Below, one piece after another: positions 1 to 9,365 of a stretch of 64,000 bases of DNA. Below the pieces are notes generated by a model, which saw nothing but the letters and a program-made list of their open reading frames with translations, had not been told where the DNA came from and searched no databases. This stretch comes from Dyella monticola (GTDB lineage Bacteria > Pseudomonadota > Gammaproteobacteria > Xanthomonadales > Rhodanobacteraceae): positions 140,141 to 204,140 of the forward strand of contig NZ_QRBE01000010.1 of NCBI RefSeq assembly GCF_003363155.1, read 5' to 3'. The position numbers were made by a program, and so were the translations under genes. Numbering within the stretch: position 1 is the stretch's first letter; the number at the start of each line of letters is the position of its first letter.

Positions 1-236
1 GCGCCGCGGCGATCCTGGCGCGACAGTATGTGCAGCACATAGCGGCTGTCGTCGGCCATGCTCACCAGCAGCACGCGGTCGCCCGGCTCGGGCATCACCA
101 CGCACGAGGTGGCTTGACGCGCGGCGCGACCGTCTTCCAGCCGCCAGACGTGGCCATCGAGTGCTTCGTGAATGACCGCCTCGGACAACTGCGGTGTGTT
201 GCGGGTAAAACTGCGTCGGCTGGTGGCGAACATCAT
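1..236 (-). CDS. DUF3540-like T6SS-associated protein (N-terminal part, cut by window edge)
   Basis: Reading the minus strand from an ATG at 236 gives an open frame to the window edge: MMFATSRRSFTRNTPQLSEA, then a segment with HVWRLEDGRAARQATSCVV and a PGDRVLLV motif. This pattern (short hydrophilic start, description of a value, then a PGDxVL stretch) resembles DUF3540 proteins, which are found beside VgrG/DUF2169 genes in T6SS islands. The start overlaps the stop of the upstream pentapeptide gene by four bases (ATGA), so it belongs to the same operon. A second ATG follows directly and either could be used. Only about 78 residues are visible. The family call is from memory of the pattern; the function of DUF3540 is not established. 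Confidence 0.6.
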   Translation of the reverse strand, partial: MMFATSRRSFTRNTPQLSEAVIHEALDGHVWRLEDGRAARQATSCVVMPEPGDRVLLVSMADDSRYVLHILSRQDRRG

Positions 237-1300
237 CGTGTCTCCAAAGAAAGGGATCGCGCCTCGGCGGTCAGGCGCGCAGGGGAAGTACCGCGCATGC
301 GGGTACGCTTCGCTCCGCGCATGTCCAGGTCGGAAAACTGGGTGTTATGCCAACTGCTGTGGGCCAGGTTGGCCCGACTGAGGTCGATGGGGCCACCGCT
401 GGCGTGGTCGAAGCGCGCGTAGCTGAGATCGGCACCTGCGAGCCTGACGTCGGTCAATTGAGCGTGATCCCACACACTGCCCGTGGCGCGCGCCCGATCC
501 AGACAAACGCGGCGCAGCGTTGCACTTTGCAGGATCGTGCCCTCGCACACCAATGCGGTGGCATCGACGTCCTCGAACACGGTCTGCAACATCAACGCGC
601 CGGAAACATCTGCACCGTGCAAGTGTGTACGCAACAACGTCGCCTGCCGGCAATTGGCCTGGCGCAAATCGACGCCCTCGAGGTTGGCCTCGACGAAACT
701 TGTTTCTTCGAGCATGCAGCGCGACAGCTTGACCGTGCGCAAGTCCATTCCGTCAAAACACGCCTTGCGCAGCACCGACGCCGATGCCCGTAAACCGTCG
801 AGGGTGATGCCGCGAAAATCTACATCGGTAAGCACGCACTGATCCAGCACGACATGCGTGAGGTTCGCCCCCGCCAGCTGCGATTGCGCCACCACCGTAC
901 GCTGCCAATTCGATGTGGCAAGCGTGATCGCCTTCAAGTCGCATTGATTGAACGCACTCAACGCCAGCGCGCTGCCTTGCCAGTCACTATGCGACAGATC
1001 GCAACCGGTCAGCGCCACCTGCGAGGCGTTCACGCCAGCCCAGCGAGATTGACTCAGGTTGCAGCGGGTGAAACTGCATGCCTGCATCGTCATGCCGCGC
1101 AGATCCGCGCCGCGCAGATCGCAATCGACGAAGGTAGCGCCGCTCATATTGCTGTGGCGCAACGCCGCGCCACGCCAGGTGACGCCGCTGAACACCAGGT
1201 TCTCGATGCGTTTTGCACTCGCATCCAGCGACCCGAGGTCCACGTTGTGCACGGGACGGCCCAGTTGCTGCAAATGCAGGATGTCGCTCCACTGCATCAT
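233..1300 (-). CDS. Pentapeptide-repeat protein in T6SS operon
   Basis: 355 residues made almost wholly of pentapeptide repeats of the A(D/N)LxX type (for example DLRGADLRG, ANLEGVDLRQ, AHLHGADVSGA). Such repeats fold as a right-handed quadrilateral beta-helix. No signal peptide or membrane segment is visible. The start overlaps the stop of the preceding DUF2169-pentapeptide gene (ATGA), and the stop overlaps the following DUF3540-like gene, so the three are translationally coupled. In T6SS clusters, pentapeptide proteins next to DUF2169 and vgrG are thought to be spike-associated adaptors or effectors; that role is inferred from context. The repeats degenerate toward the C-terminus, where the last 25 residues are basic (RGAKRTRMRG). 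Confidence 0.85.
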   Translation of the reverse strand: MMQWSDILHLQQLGRPVHNVDLGSLDASAKRIENLVFSGVTWRGAALRHSNMSGATFVDCDLRGADLRGMTMQACSFTRCNLSQSRWAGVNASQVALTGCDLSHSDWQGSALALSAFNQCDLKAITLATSNWQRTVVAQSQLAGANLTHVVLDQCVLTDVDFRGITLDGLRASASVLRKACFDGMDLRTVKLSRCMLEETSFVEANLEGVDLRQANCRQATLLRTHLHGADVSGALMLQTVFEDVDATALVCEGTILQSATLRRVCLDRARATGSVWDHAQLTDVRLAGADLSYARFDHASGGPIDLSRANLAHSSWHNTQFSDLDMRGAKRTRMRGTSPARLTAEARSLSLETR

Positions 1301-3885
1301 CCGCGCAGCCTCCGTCCGGGTTCGATGCGGATACCTTCCAGCCGTGCGTCGTCGAAGCGCGCCTCAGTGCATTCGGCCTGCACGAAATTCGCGCCTTGCA
1401 GATCTGCGGCACGAAAATCGGCACGCCGGCACATGGCCTGGAAGAAATCGGCCGACTCGGCGTGACATGCAGTGAGCACGCCCCCCATGAACAACGAGCG
1501 ATAGAACAACCCGTGTTCGAGCACGGCACCCTGCAGGCGTGTGCCGCTGAAGTCGCATTCGCGAAACTCGCCGTTCATCAGGTTTGCATCGGCAAGCGTT
1601 CCATCGCGCCAGCTACTGTGGTCAGCCGCCACGCGCTGCAGATCGGCACGGCTCCAGTCGGCGCCACCGCCAGCCTGCACGCGCGTGAGCGCCGCGCCGG
1701 TCCAGCGGCTATCGGCAAGCTTGCATTCCATCAGCACACAGCGGCTCAGGCTTGCGTCGCTCCACTCGCTGTCGCATAAGCTCGAACCCAGCGCCACAGT
1801 GCGTTGCCAGGACGTATGCGACCAGCGGCTCGCATCGGCCTTGGCGTGCAGCAACACGCAATCGTTGAGCGTGGTGTGCTCCAGATTGGCGCCGGTGAGC
1901 ACGACATTGGGGGCAATCCATTGATCGAATCGCGCGCCGGCCAGGTCGGCGCGTTGCCAGTCCGCATCTGACGCCTGCACGCCAGAAAAGCTGGCGCCAT
2001 GGAATATCGCATCGTGCGCGCGTGTCTTGGCCAGGTTGGCGCCGTCGAAACGTGCCGCGGAACAGTTGGCCTTGTCCAGGGTGGCGCCGGTCAAGGCCAC
2101 TTCGCTCAGATCGGCGCCATCGAGCTGCGCACCACTGAGATCGGACGCTTCCAACAACGCGCCGCGCAGATCGGCACCCGATAACACTGCACCACGTAGA
2201 TTCGCACCGGCCAGATCGCAGCCTTGCAACGATGCGCCTTCGCGCACACGCAACAACACCCATTGGCCAATGGCCGCCGCCGCTTCCGGTGTCAAGGGCA
2301 AGCCCGATGCGGTGACGGTGGGTGCAGCTAATCGCGCGCGGCGCTGCAGATCCTGCAATGGAGCGATGGATACCGCTGGCAACGACAAGGACACGCTGAA
2401 TTGGGCAAGCGTGCCAAGCGAACTGCTGGAGCCATCGGCGCGTGCCAGTGCCGCTTCCACGGTTGCGGTGGGCGCCGCCGGCACCTTTGGCAATTGGGCC
2501 ATTTGCGCGGCGGCTTGCTCGCGCAATACCTGTGCGTGCTCGCTCGCCTGCTTGGCCAACTGCTCGGCGCTGTCGAGCAATGGGCCGAGATCGAAATCGC
2601 CACGCAGCATGGCGGCCTTGGAAGGAACGGCCAACGCCGGCCCTGCCGGCGCGGGCGATGGCGGCGGCGCCATGCCGCTGGCTGCTTCGAATTCGGCGGC
2701 CAATGTGGCCTCGCGCAGATCGCGCGATGCCTTGCGCTGATCGTGTTCCTGCTGGTCCTCCAGACTGCGCGCTGCACGAAGCACCGCGTCCGGTTCGGGC
2801 GTGAGCTGCGACTCGTTGAATACATGCCGCGCGGCGGTGTCACGATTCAAACGCAAAGCCAGCACCTGACCGTAATGCGACAACGCGCGCGGCACATCGG
2901 CCGCGTGCTCGTAGGCAACCATCACCGCTTCGACGTCCAAGGCCAGGCTGTCGTCCACGTCGATCTCGCCGCGATGAATGGCGACACCCAGCTCCGCATC
3001 CGGGAAAAACCACACGGTGTCGAAAGCCAGTTGCAGTTCGTCCAGCGCATCAGACGGCGCGCCTTTGCGATGCACGAACGCGCGCGGACGAAATTCCGGC
3101 AACCAGCCTTCGATCACCGGTAACTGCGGATGCAGCCCTTCCAGTCGATAGGCCTCGCCGCCCTGAAAATGTCCGGCCATGCGCTGGTCCAGCGGCGCGG
3201 TGTTGAAGAACTCCGTGTGTGTGTCATCGGCCAGGCCTGGAAACGCTTCGGCCTGCCAGCGTCGACCGTAGGTGCCGATCCAGCGCCGGCGCGGCAACCA
3301 GCCCACGTCGATAGCGCCGAAACCCACCGGCGCATAACGCCGATGGGGATAGCGCACCGGTTGTTGGGGATCTTCCACATTCGGCATGCGCCCTTCGTTG
3401 CGGCCAACAAACGCCGCGAAGGGGTTGGTCAGATAACCACAACCTTCCGGATTGGCCGGATGGCGCGCACCCCCGAACGCGCGATTCCACGCCAGCGGCA
3501 TGCTGGTAAAGGGCACCGGCGGTGTGATTTGCAGCAGCGGCAGCAGCCCGTATTTCCATTCGCGATCGCCCACCACGCGCAGGCGCTTGTCGATCGTGCC
3601 TACCTGCAAGCGCACTGTTTGCTCAGTAGTGGCAAGACCACGCGCTGCATAGGCGCTACCGGCCATCAGCACTTCGCCGCGCGCCTTGGGCATCAGTTCG
3701 TCCAGCGGCCGGCCGGGCGGCAGCGCAGCCATCACCTTGCGCCATTGCAGGTTGTCGCGCAGCAAGGTGTCGGCACGCCCTCCGAGCGAGAAGAATCCCA
3801 ACGTCGCCACCAGCAGCCGATGACGTCCCTGCCAGAGGTAAGGGCGATGCATCAGCCCCAGCGTCATGGGTTTGATGATCTTCAT
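1297..3885 (-). CDS. DUF2169 - pentapeptide repeat fusion protein, T6SS spike-associated
   Basis: 862 residues. The first ~300 residues (MKIIKPMTLGLMHRPYLWQG onward, with WNRAFGGARHPANPEG) match the DUF2169 family found in T6SS vgrG islands and thought to act as chaperone/adaptor for spike-borne effectors. Residues ~360-530 are Ala/Gln-rich and look like a helical linker (EQLAKQASEHAQVLREQAAA). From ~residue 550 to the end there are pentapeptide repeats (LQGCDLAGANLRGAVLSGAD), so the protein combines an adaptor head with a beta-helical tail. It starts 7 bp after the vgrG stop and overlaps the next pentapeptide gene by 4 bp. Fusions of DUF2169 with pentapeptides are known in this family; what this one carries is not evident. 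Confidence 0.85.
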   Translation of the reverse strand: MKIIKPMTLGLMHRPYLWQGRHRLLVATLGFFSLGGRADTLLRDNLQWRKVMAALPPGRPLDELMPKARGEVLMAGSAYAARGLATTEQTVRLQVGTIDKRLRVVGDREWKYGLLPLLQITPPVPFTSMPLAWNRAFGGARHPANPEGCGYLTNPFAAFVGRNEGRMPNVEDPQQPVRYPHRRYAPVGFGAIDVGWLPRRRWIGTYGRRWQAEAFPGLADDTHTEFFNTAPLDQRMAGHFQGGEAYRLEGLHPQLPVIEGWLPEFRPRAFVHRKGAPSDALDELQLAFDTVWFFPDAELGVAIHRGEIDVDDSLALDVEAVMVAYEHAADVPRALSHYGQVLALRLNRDTAARHVFNESQLTPEPDAVLRAARSLEDQQEHDQRKASRDLREATLAAEFEAASGMAPPPSPAPAGPALAVPSKAAMLRGDFDLGPLLDSAEQLAKQASEHAQVLREQAAAQMAQLPKVPAAPTATVEAALARADGSSSSLGTLAQFSVSLSLPAVSIAPLQDLQRRARLAAPTVTASGLPLTPEAAAAIGQWVLLRVREGASLQGCDLAGANLRGAVLSGADLRGALLEASDLSGAQLDGADLSEVALTGATLDKANCSAARFDGANLAKTRAHDAIFHGASFSGVQASDADWQRADLAGARFDQWIAPNVVLTGANLEHTTLNDCVLLHAKADASRWSHTSWQRTVALGSSLCDSEWSDASLSRCVLMECKLADSRWTGAALTRVQAGGGADWSRADLQRVAADHSSWRDGTLADANLMNGEFRECDFSGTRLQGAVLEHGLFYRSLFMGGVLTACHAESADFFQAMCRRADFRAADLQGANFVQAECTEARFDDARLEGIRIEPGRRLRG

Positions 3886-3892
3886 GCGCGCC

Positions 3893-6451
3893 TCATACGT
3901 AAATGTAGATGGTTGGAATCGACAAGCTCACACCCACGATTTCCAGCGTCGCCCGCGCACCGGCGATCGTGACCGACGCACCAGAGCCGGTGATGTCCAC
4001 CGTAGTGGATTGGCCATGCACGCCGACGCGGGTTTCGCTGCCGGTGACGCTGATCTCGGTCGAATCGCCGGTGACGGAAATGCCGGTACTGGTGCCGGTC
4101 ACGTTCAGCCGCGTGCTGCTGCCGACGATGCCGGTATCCACACTGGCACCGGTGATGTTGGTTTGTATCGAGCTGCCGGTGAGCGATGTGCCGAGGTTGG
4201 AACCGGTGAGATTGGTCTGCTCGTTGCTGCCGGTGACCGACATGACCGTGCTGCTGCCGGTGGCGGAGATCGCCTGCGTGATGCCGGTGACCGACGTGCT
4301 GGTCGAGGCGCCAGTCACGGAGGTGTCAGCACGCACACCCGTCATGCCGATCTGGGAGGCCAGCCCGATCATCGACACGCCACTGCTCAGGCCGATGAAC
4401 GATGTTGTATCAGTCGTGCCGATGGTGTCGGTGGACGTGCTCGATGTAATCGTGCTGGTGCTCTGGACAATGTTCTGCGTGGACAGGCGCGTACTGGTGC
4501 CGCTTACCGTATCTTCGCTATAGGTATTGCCGGTGACGGTGGAGTAGCTGGTGCTGCTGCCCAGCGTGCTCTTGCTCCACACTTCCTTGCCTTCATGCGT
4601 GCTGTACGTACAGCCAAATGAATCCGATGAACTGAGCAACCCCTCGGCGCCGTTCTCCGAGGTGGCATAGCTGTAACTGGCACCTTGCGAAAAGCTGGTG
4701 TCGCGGTATTGCCCGGTGGCGTACTTGGACGACACGATCTGGATCGCCTGATCCAGGTTGTAAGCCGATTTGCTGCCGTAGCGGATGCTTTGGCCATCGC
4801 CGTAGCTAGTGGAATAACTGCTGCCGACGTGCGTGTTCGCGGTCCAGCCCGAAGGCGTGACCACCAGGCTGCCATTGGCTTGCACGATGCTCTGGATTTC
4901 CGGTAGCTCCGATTCATCGTTCGCGCGCGCCACCTGTACGGTCACGCCAATTTCCGGCACGGTTTGCATGTGCGCGGCGAGCTTCACCCACACCGGCGTA
5001 GTGGGTGAACCAGGGCTGGAAAACTGCACGTAGACGCCCTTGGCCATCAAATCCTGTGGCGAGGCATCGCTGTCGCGCAGGCGGCTCGACTCCGGGTCGA
5101 AATTGTTGGGCTCGTAGTAACGCCAGTCTTTGGGCCCCTGCCCGGATTTGTCGACCACCTTGGCGAGGATCGCGCCTTGCTGCGTGTCCTGCACCGAGAA
5201 CGGAGTAAGCATGCCGTCCGCACCGGTGGCTTCGAAAGTGTTGGTATAGCCGCCGTCGGCGCTCGCCTTGTGCTGCACTTTATTCAGTACGAACGGCTTG
5301 CCTTCCAGCGAAGGCCGCACCGGCGAGGGATGCGTGCCCTGGGCCATGTCGCCGCTGAGCGTGAACTGATAGCCCACGCGAAAATCCGTGCAGGTGCTGC
5401 TGCCTGACAATTGTTGTGCCGATGCCGCCATGCATGACGCCGTGCGCTTGACATACTGGCGCACCGAACCGCTGCTCGATCCGTATTGATACGTGCGGTA
5501 CTGGTTGAACGGCAACCGGCCCGAATCGGTGGGCATCGTGGAAGCAAACGTCTGATAGGTCGCCACCGGATCCTGCTGCGATGCACTTTCCTCGTGCACG
5601 AACACGCCGTTGATGCCGGTGCTGGTCAACGATTGCTGATAGCTGTACTGGAACACCACATCGTTCTGCTGCATGCCCAGCTCGTCCAGCATGGTGTGGG
5701 TGTAGCGCAGCGCGCGACCACCGAATGCTTTGGGGTACGCAGGCCGGTTGGCGAATACCACCGTGTGGCTGTTCCCGTTGTGCTTGAAGTAGTAGTAAAT
5801 GTGCGCCTTGGCCATCATGCGGCGCAGGAATTCATAATCGCTCTCGCCAGCCTGCAGCCAGTCCTGCACACGATCGATAGCGATGTTGCCGCCGCCGGAG
5901 ACCGCGTCCAGCGAATAATCGACATAGTGCTTGCGCATCAGCGTGGCGATCACGTCACGCACGCTCATCTGCGCATGCACGCAGTAGCCGTTGGTCAGCG
6001 TGAGCTTCCAAAGCGCAGGCTTCATGCCGAGCCGATAGACGCCCGGCTCATCCATCGCGAAGGATGTAACCAGGCCGTTGTAGAGCGTGAGATCCTTGCC
6101 CGTCCCCGAACTCAACGCCTGCGCGAAACGTGCTGTCGCATCGGGACGATCGCTGAGCGTGGGATCGCTGATACCAACCGTCACCGGCCGCCCGATGACA
6201 GCGTCGAAACTGAGCGGACGCCCATGCCTGGGCGATGTATTGCCGCGCAATTGCAACTGATAGTCGAACGGCTCGGACACGCTCTCCTGCCCTTCAAAGG
6301 AAAGCAGGCGGAAGGTTTCATCCCCCAGCCACTGGCGGCCGGCCAATTCGATGCCGCAATGCAGGAACAGCAGCGGCGAATCGGCACCGCCAAGCGAGCC
6401 GATCGGCTTGATCGCGGTACGCCCCGCGGTATCGCTCGGGATGGCGCTCAA
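3893..6451 (-). CDS. vgrG: Type VI secretion tip protein VgrG with long beta-helical tail
   Basis: 852 residues. The N-terminal half has the gp27/gp5-like VgrG core (RLLSFEGQESVSEPFDYQLQ near residue 45; a middle segment with WLQAGESDYEFLRRMMAKAH typical of VgrG), ending in the OB-fold region around residues 450-540 (GVYVQFSSPGSPTTPVWVKL). It forms the trimeric spike on the Hcp tube. Residues ~540-680 are Ser/Thr-rich, and residues 684-845 consist of 18 consecutive nine-residue repeats with Gly in position 4 (see separate entry). No C-terminal enzyme domain is present, so this is a structural rather than an evolved VgrG. The start overlaps the tssG stop by 4 bp. The next genes (DUF2169, pentapeptide) probably cap or load the spike. 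Confidence 0.93.
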   Translation of the reverse strand: MSAIPSDTAGRTAIKPIGSLGGADSPLLFLHCGIELAGRQWLGDETFRLLSFEGQESVSEPFDYQLQLRGNTSPRHGRPLSFDAVIGRPVTVGISDPTLSDRPDATARFAQALSSGTGKDLTLYNGLVTSFAMDEPGVYRLGMKPALWKLTLTNGYCVHAQMSVRDVIATLMRKHYVDYSLDAVSGGGNIAIDRVQDWLQAGESDYEFLRRMMAKAHIYYYFKHNGNSHTVVFANRPAYPKAFGGRALRYTHTMLDELGMQQNDVVFQYSYQQSLTSTGINGVFVHEESASQQDPVATYQTFASTMPTDSGRLPFNQYRTYQYGSSSGSVRQYVKRTASCMAASAQQLSGSSTCTDFRVGYQFTLSGDMAQGTHPSPVRPSLEGKPFVLNKVQHKASADGGYTNTFEATGADGMLTPFSVQDTQQGAILAKVVDKSGQGPKDWRYYEPNNFDPESSRLRDSDASPQDLMAKGVYVQFSSPGSPTTPVWVKLAAHMQTVPEIGVTVQVARANDESELPEIQSIVQANGSLVVTPSGWTANTHVGSSYSTSYGDGQSIRYGSKSAYNLDQAIQIVSSKYATGQYRDTSFSQGASYSYATSENGAEGLLSSSDSFGCTYSTHEGKEVWSKSTLGSSTSYSTVTGNTYSEDTVSGTSTRLSTQNIVQSTSTITSSTSTDTIGTTDTTSFIGLSSGVSMIGLASQIGMTGVRADTSVTGASTSTSVTGITQAISATGSSTVMSVTGSNEQTNLTGSNLGTSLTGSSIQTNITGASVDTGIVGSSTRLNVTGTSTGISVTGDSTEISVTGSETRVGVHGQSTTVDITGSGASVTIAGARATLEIVGVSLSIPTIYIYV
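3917..4402 (-). repeat. 18 tandem 27-bp units encoding nonapeptide repeats of the VgrG tail
   Basis: Read on the minus strand, the 3' end of vgrG encodes 18 consecutive nine-residue units with a conserved glycine at position 4, usually in the form [S/N]-V-T-G followed by five residues rich in Ser/Thr (SVTGASTST, SVTGITQAI, NLTGSNLGT, SVTGDSTEI). There is no insertion or deletion between units. The last unit is followed by PTIYIYV and the stop. Gly-containing short repeats of this kind build the triple-stranded beta-helix of spike needles; the T4 gp5 needle uses an eight-residue unit. Confidence 0.85.
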
Positions 6452-7578
6452 GCGGCCTCCTGCACGGCATCGCGTCGAATGGTGAATCGCACGGCGCGCG
6501 GTTTATCCGGCTTTCCGTTCAACCAGGCCGTCTGCCCGAGCCGTAGGCCATGGCTGCTGCCGAATCCGGCGATGCGCTGCGGGCGCCACAACAAAGACCG
6601 CGGAATGCTGGACGCTTCGACCATGACGGTAATGACGACATCCACGTGGCGGTCGAGCAGAAAATGCACCATGGCGGCGAGGCCGGTGTAGCCCCCGCCG
6701 AACGCTTTGTCCTGATCACCGTCCTCTCCCTGCACACAGTCGCGCAACAGCGCGCAAAGCCGCTTGTACGCGATGGGCCCGACGGTCAAACCGACCGCTG
6801 CCTGATTGACCCACACGCGCCTTCCCAGCGGCGCCGTATCGGCGATCCGGCGGTGCCCAAGACGCGTTTGGTCGCGCGTCTCGATCGCGCGCCAGGCGCC
6901 GAGCAATTCGTCCACATGCACCGGCGCTTGCAGATAGACCCCCATCACGACACCAAACCCCGCCGCGCTTTTGCGTCCATTGCCAACCAATCCGCACAAA
7001 GCGAGCAACGCGCGCTTGGGAATAGGCACGCGTCGCTTCAAGATCTCCGCGCCCTCGCCTTCGAATGCAGACAGGCCCATCAAGGCACCGACCATGTCCG
7101 CGTAATGGGTGTTCTCCGGTCGGCACGCATCGAACGCGGCCACGCTGGCAGCCTTCAATTCATAGCGGATCGCGCTGATGCGGTGATTGAAAATATCGAG
7201 AAATTCCGCCATCACCGGGTCGCGTTCGGCCAGGCGCTGACGGATCCAATCGGCAAAACTATCCGGCAGCGGCCCCAATACGCCGGAAAGAACAAAATTG
7301 GTGACGAACAATTCCACCCGTCGCTCGTCGATCTTGTTGCGCACGACACGGCGCTGGCGGCCCGCGGAAATCTCGCTGCCAGGAAACGCCGACGACATTT
7401 CGGCGCGAAAGCGCAGATGTGTATTGACCTGCCGCGCACCGCGTTCGATGACCGCAGGCGAAGCATCACGCAACGGCCACGAGTTCAGCCGTATCCACTG
7501 AAAAAAATCAAAACTCGCCGGCCGTCCACGCAAGCGGCTGGCTAGAGATTCACCTGTGCGCCAGTCAGCGGCTCCCAT
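6448..7578 (-). CDS. tssG: T6SS baseplate protein TssG
   Basis: 376 residues, close to the usual ~340-370 for TssG (ImpH/VasB). Family hallmarks include the N-terminal RPASFDFFQWIRL, which corresponds to the 'FDFFQ(A/L)xR' motif, and a segment near residue 70 running from SAFPGSEIS into VTNFVLSGVLGPLPDSF (the family GLxGxxGPLP motif). It is a subunit of the TssKFGE baseplate wedge. The chosen ATG lies inside the 3' end of tssF (37-bp overlap) and has GGAG about 11 bases upstream; no later start retains the FDFFQ motif comfortably. The stop overlaps the vgrG start. The C-terminal ~40 residues are basic and appear family-typical. Confidence 0.92.
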   Translation of the reverse strand: MGAADWRTGESLASRLRGRPASFDFFQWIRLNSWPLRDASPAVIERGARQVNTHLRFRAEMSSAFPGSEISAGRQRRVVRNKIDERRVELFVTNFVLSGVLGPLPDSFADWIRQRLAERDPVMAEFLDIFNHRISAIRYELKAASVAAFDACRPENTHYADMVGALMGLSAFEGEGAEILKRRVPIPKRALLALCGLVGNGRKSAAGFGVVMGVYLQAPVHVDELLGAWRAIETRDQTRLGHRRIADTAPLGRRVWVNQAAVGLTVGPIAYKRLCALLRDCVQGEDGDQDKAFGGGYTGLAAMVHFLLDRHVDVVITVMVEASSIPRSLLWRPQRIAGFGSSHGLRLGQTAWLNGKPDKPRAVRFTIRRDAVQEAA

Positions 7579-9365
7579 GTCTTCAGCTCTCCCACGCGAT
7601 CGGACGGTTCAAGAATCAGTTCGACGACGGTATTGACCTCTGCATACAAGGACAGAAAACGGTGCAGCACGCTGCCGAACAGCACCGCGCTGCCGCCTTC
7701 GAAATGTCCGGTATCGACTTTGACGCGCACCTGCAGGCAATCGACGAAACCCCGCCAAGCCTCACGACGCGGCACACGCTTCTGGATGCGGCGAGTCGTA
7801 AGCTCGCGCAAGCCATCGATCTGCCGGGCGCCGGTAAGACTGGCCGGCCCCACATGCAGGCGCAGCATGTTCTTCAGAATCGGTGGCCCCTGTTGCCCAT
7901 CGACCAGCGACAAATGGTTGAGGCAAAGCTGCGACACCAGCGCCCATGGTTTATCGCCCAGCATCTGCGGCGGTGTGTGCGGCGTGGGCTTGCTGCACAC
8001 CCTGAGCTTGGTCACCGGCCCCGCGCCCTCCAGATACAGCACACTGCCGACCAGCAACTGCGAAGGCAGGCGGCGATTGGTGCATAACGCCATGCCGCCG
8101 ATCATTTCTTCCGGCGGCAAGGTGACGTCAAAATCCGGATCGAGGAAAGACACATAGGTTTCGGTGCCGTGCACGGCGCCGGTCTGATTGACTTCGCGCC
8201 GCGTCGCGTAGAAATAATCGAGCTTGTCCATCTCCTGGAAATCATCCAGCGAAAAATACGGCGCAATCGGCCGCGGACTGCGGTCCGGCCGGATCGAGAC
8301 GAGTTCCTGCAGGCGGTAGATTTCGCAGAAGCGGTGAAGTTGTTCGTCACCGATGATGCGGTATTCATAGTGATGCTGGTCGAGCACGAACGGCTCAATG
8401 CGCTGCGGATAGAGGTTGATCATCGGCAGGCAGTTGAGCCGCAGCAGTTCGCTATCCGGGGTGTTGTGCTTGGACGGCGGGATGTCCAGCAGAAAAAGCA
8501 GTTCGAATTCCTTGTCGATGCCGGTCAGGTCCATGCCCGCCACTTCGAAAAACAGGAATTTCTGCGGGAACGCAAAATACTCCTGCAACAGGCGGTAACC
8601 CGGATGCGTAAGTTTGTTGAAGCCCAGCAGCGACTCCTCCGGCTTGAAACCGCACCAGGTGAGCTTGTCCGGATCCAGGTAACGCAGCGGCCCATTGCCC
8701 GGCATGCGTACCGCGATACGCACCAGATGCGTGGCCAGTGCGTCGTACAGCGCGTACGCCTGCTTGTGCTCGGCATTGATGCAAAAGCGCAAGAATGGCA
8801 TGTTCAGCGCGTGGATCGGGTCCTTGCCAAGGCATTGCACGGTCGCGCGCACGATCGAAAGCGTGCGCGTGTCGCCGGCATCCAGCGCATAGGCGTTGGC
8901 CGCCACCGTCGCAAGGTCCTTGATCTTCAACGGCCACAATGGCGTCGAGTAGCACGTACGAAAACGGCAGCGCACTTTCTGCCCGACGTCGTCGGTCGCC
9001 ACGGCATACACATAGCGGCCGCGATCGAGCGTGGAGCCGTGCATGAAATTGGCGCCATCGGGCCGCACTTCCACTTCGCCAATCAGCATCGATGGCAGCG
9101 GTGCTTCCAGATGCGGATAAAGCAGCCCAAGCAAGGCATTGGGCAGCACGGCCTGATCGGTTTCCAGCTGATAGCGCAGGCGCCCGGCCATCCAGGCGAA
9201 CGACTGCATGAGCATTTCCACATGCGGATCGCCGCTGCGCCCGGCGCTGAGCTCCAGCGTCTTGGCAATGGCCGGGAACGAGGCGCCAAATTCCGCGGCC
9301 TCGTCGCGCAGGGAGGCGAGCTCCTGCTCGAACCACATTTTCAGGCGTGGCGCGCTGTCATTCAT
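7542..9365 (-). CDS. tssF: T6SS baseplate protein TssF
   Basis: 607 residues from the ATG that overlaps the tssE stop (ATGA). An in-frame start 18 bases earlier exists but would lie deeper in tssE. The N-terminus MNDSAPRLKMWFEQELASLR, followed by EFGASFPAIAKTLEL and SGDPHVEMLMQSFAWMAGRL, is characteristic of TssF (ImpG/VasA), which starts with a 'YYxxELxxLRxxxxEFAxxxPxiA' motif and has 'DPHVERLLxGFAxLxARV'. It is the baseplate wedge protein that pairs with TssG. It keeps the family's usual length (~590-620) and the order tssE-tssF-tssG of standard T6SS clusters. Confidence 0.95.
   Translation of the reverse strand: MNDSAPRLKMWFEQELASLRDEAAEFGASFPAIAKTLELSAGRSGDPHVEMLMQSFAWMAGRLRYQLETDQAVLPNALLGLLYPHLEAPLPSMLIGEVEVRPDGANFMHGSTLDRGRYVYAVATDDVGQKVRCRFRTCYSTPLWPLKIKDLATVAANAYALDAGDTRTLSIVRATVQCLGKDPIHALNMPFLRFCINAEHKQAYALYDALATHLVRIAVRMPGNGPLRYLDPDKLTWCGFKPEESLLGFNKLTHPGYRLLQEYFAFPQKFLFFEVAGMDLTGIDKEFELLFLLDIPPSKHNTPDSELLRLNCLPMINLYPQRIEPFVLDQHHYEYRIIGDEQLHRFCEIYRLQELVSIRPDRSPRPIAPYFSLDDFQEMDKLDYFYATRREVNQTGAVHGTETYVSFLDPDFDVTLPPEEMIGGMALCTNRRLPSQLLVGSVLYLEGAGPVTKLRVCSKPTPHTPPQMLGDKPWALVSQLCLNHLSLVDGQQGPPILKNMLRLHVGPASLTGARQIDGLRELTTRRIQKRVPRREAWRGFVDCLQVRVKVDTGHFEGGSAVLFGSVLHRFLSLYAEVNTVVELILEPSDRVGELKTWEPLTGAQVNL

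Noticed and set aside
3917..4402. CRISPR-like regular spacing
   Set aside because: The regular 27-bp and 696-bp repeats in this window lie inside coding frames; no short direct repeats with unique spacers outside genes were found.
5486..6691. Plus-strand open frame of 401 codons
   Set aside because: Antisense to vgrG and tssG, which are well supported; composition is that of a GC-rich shadow frame.
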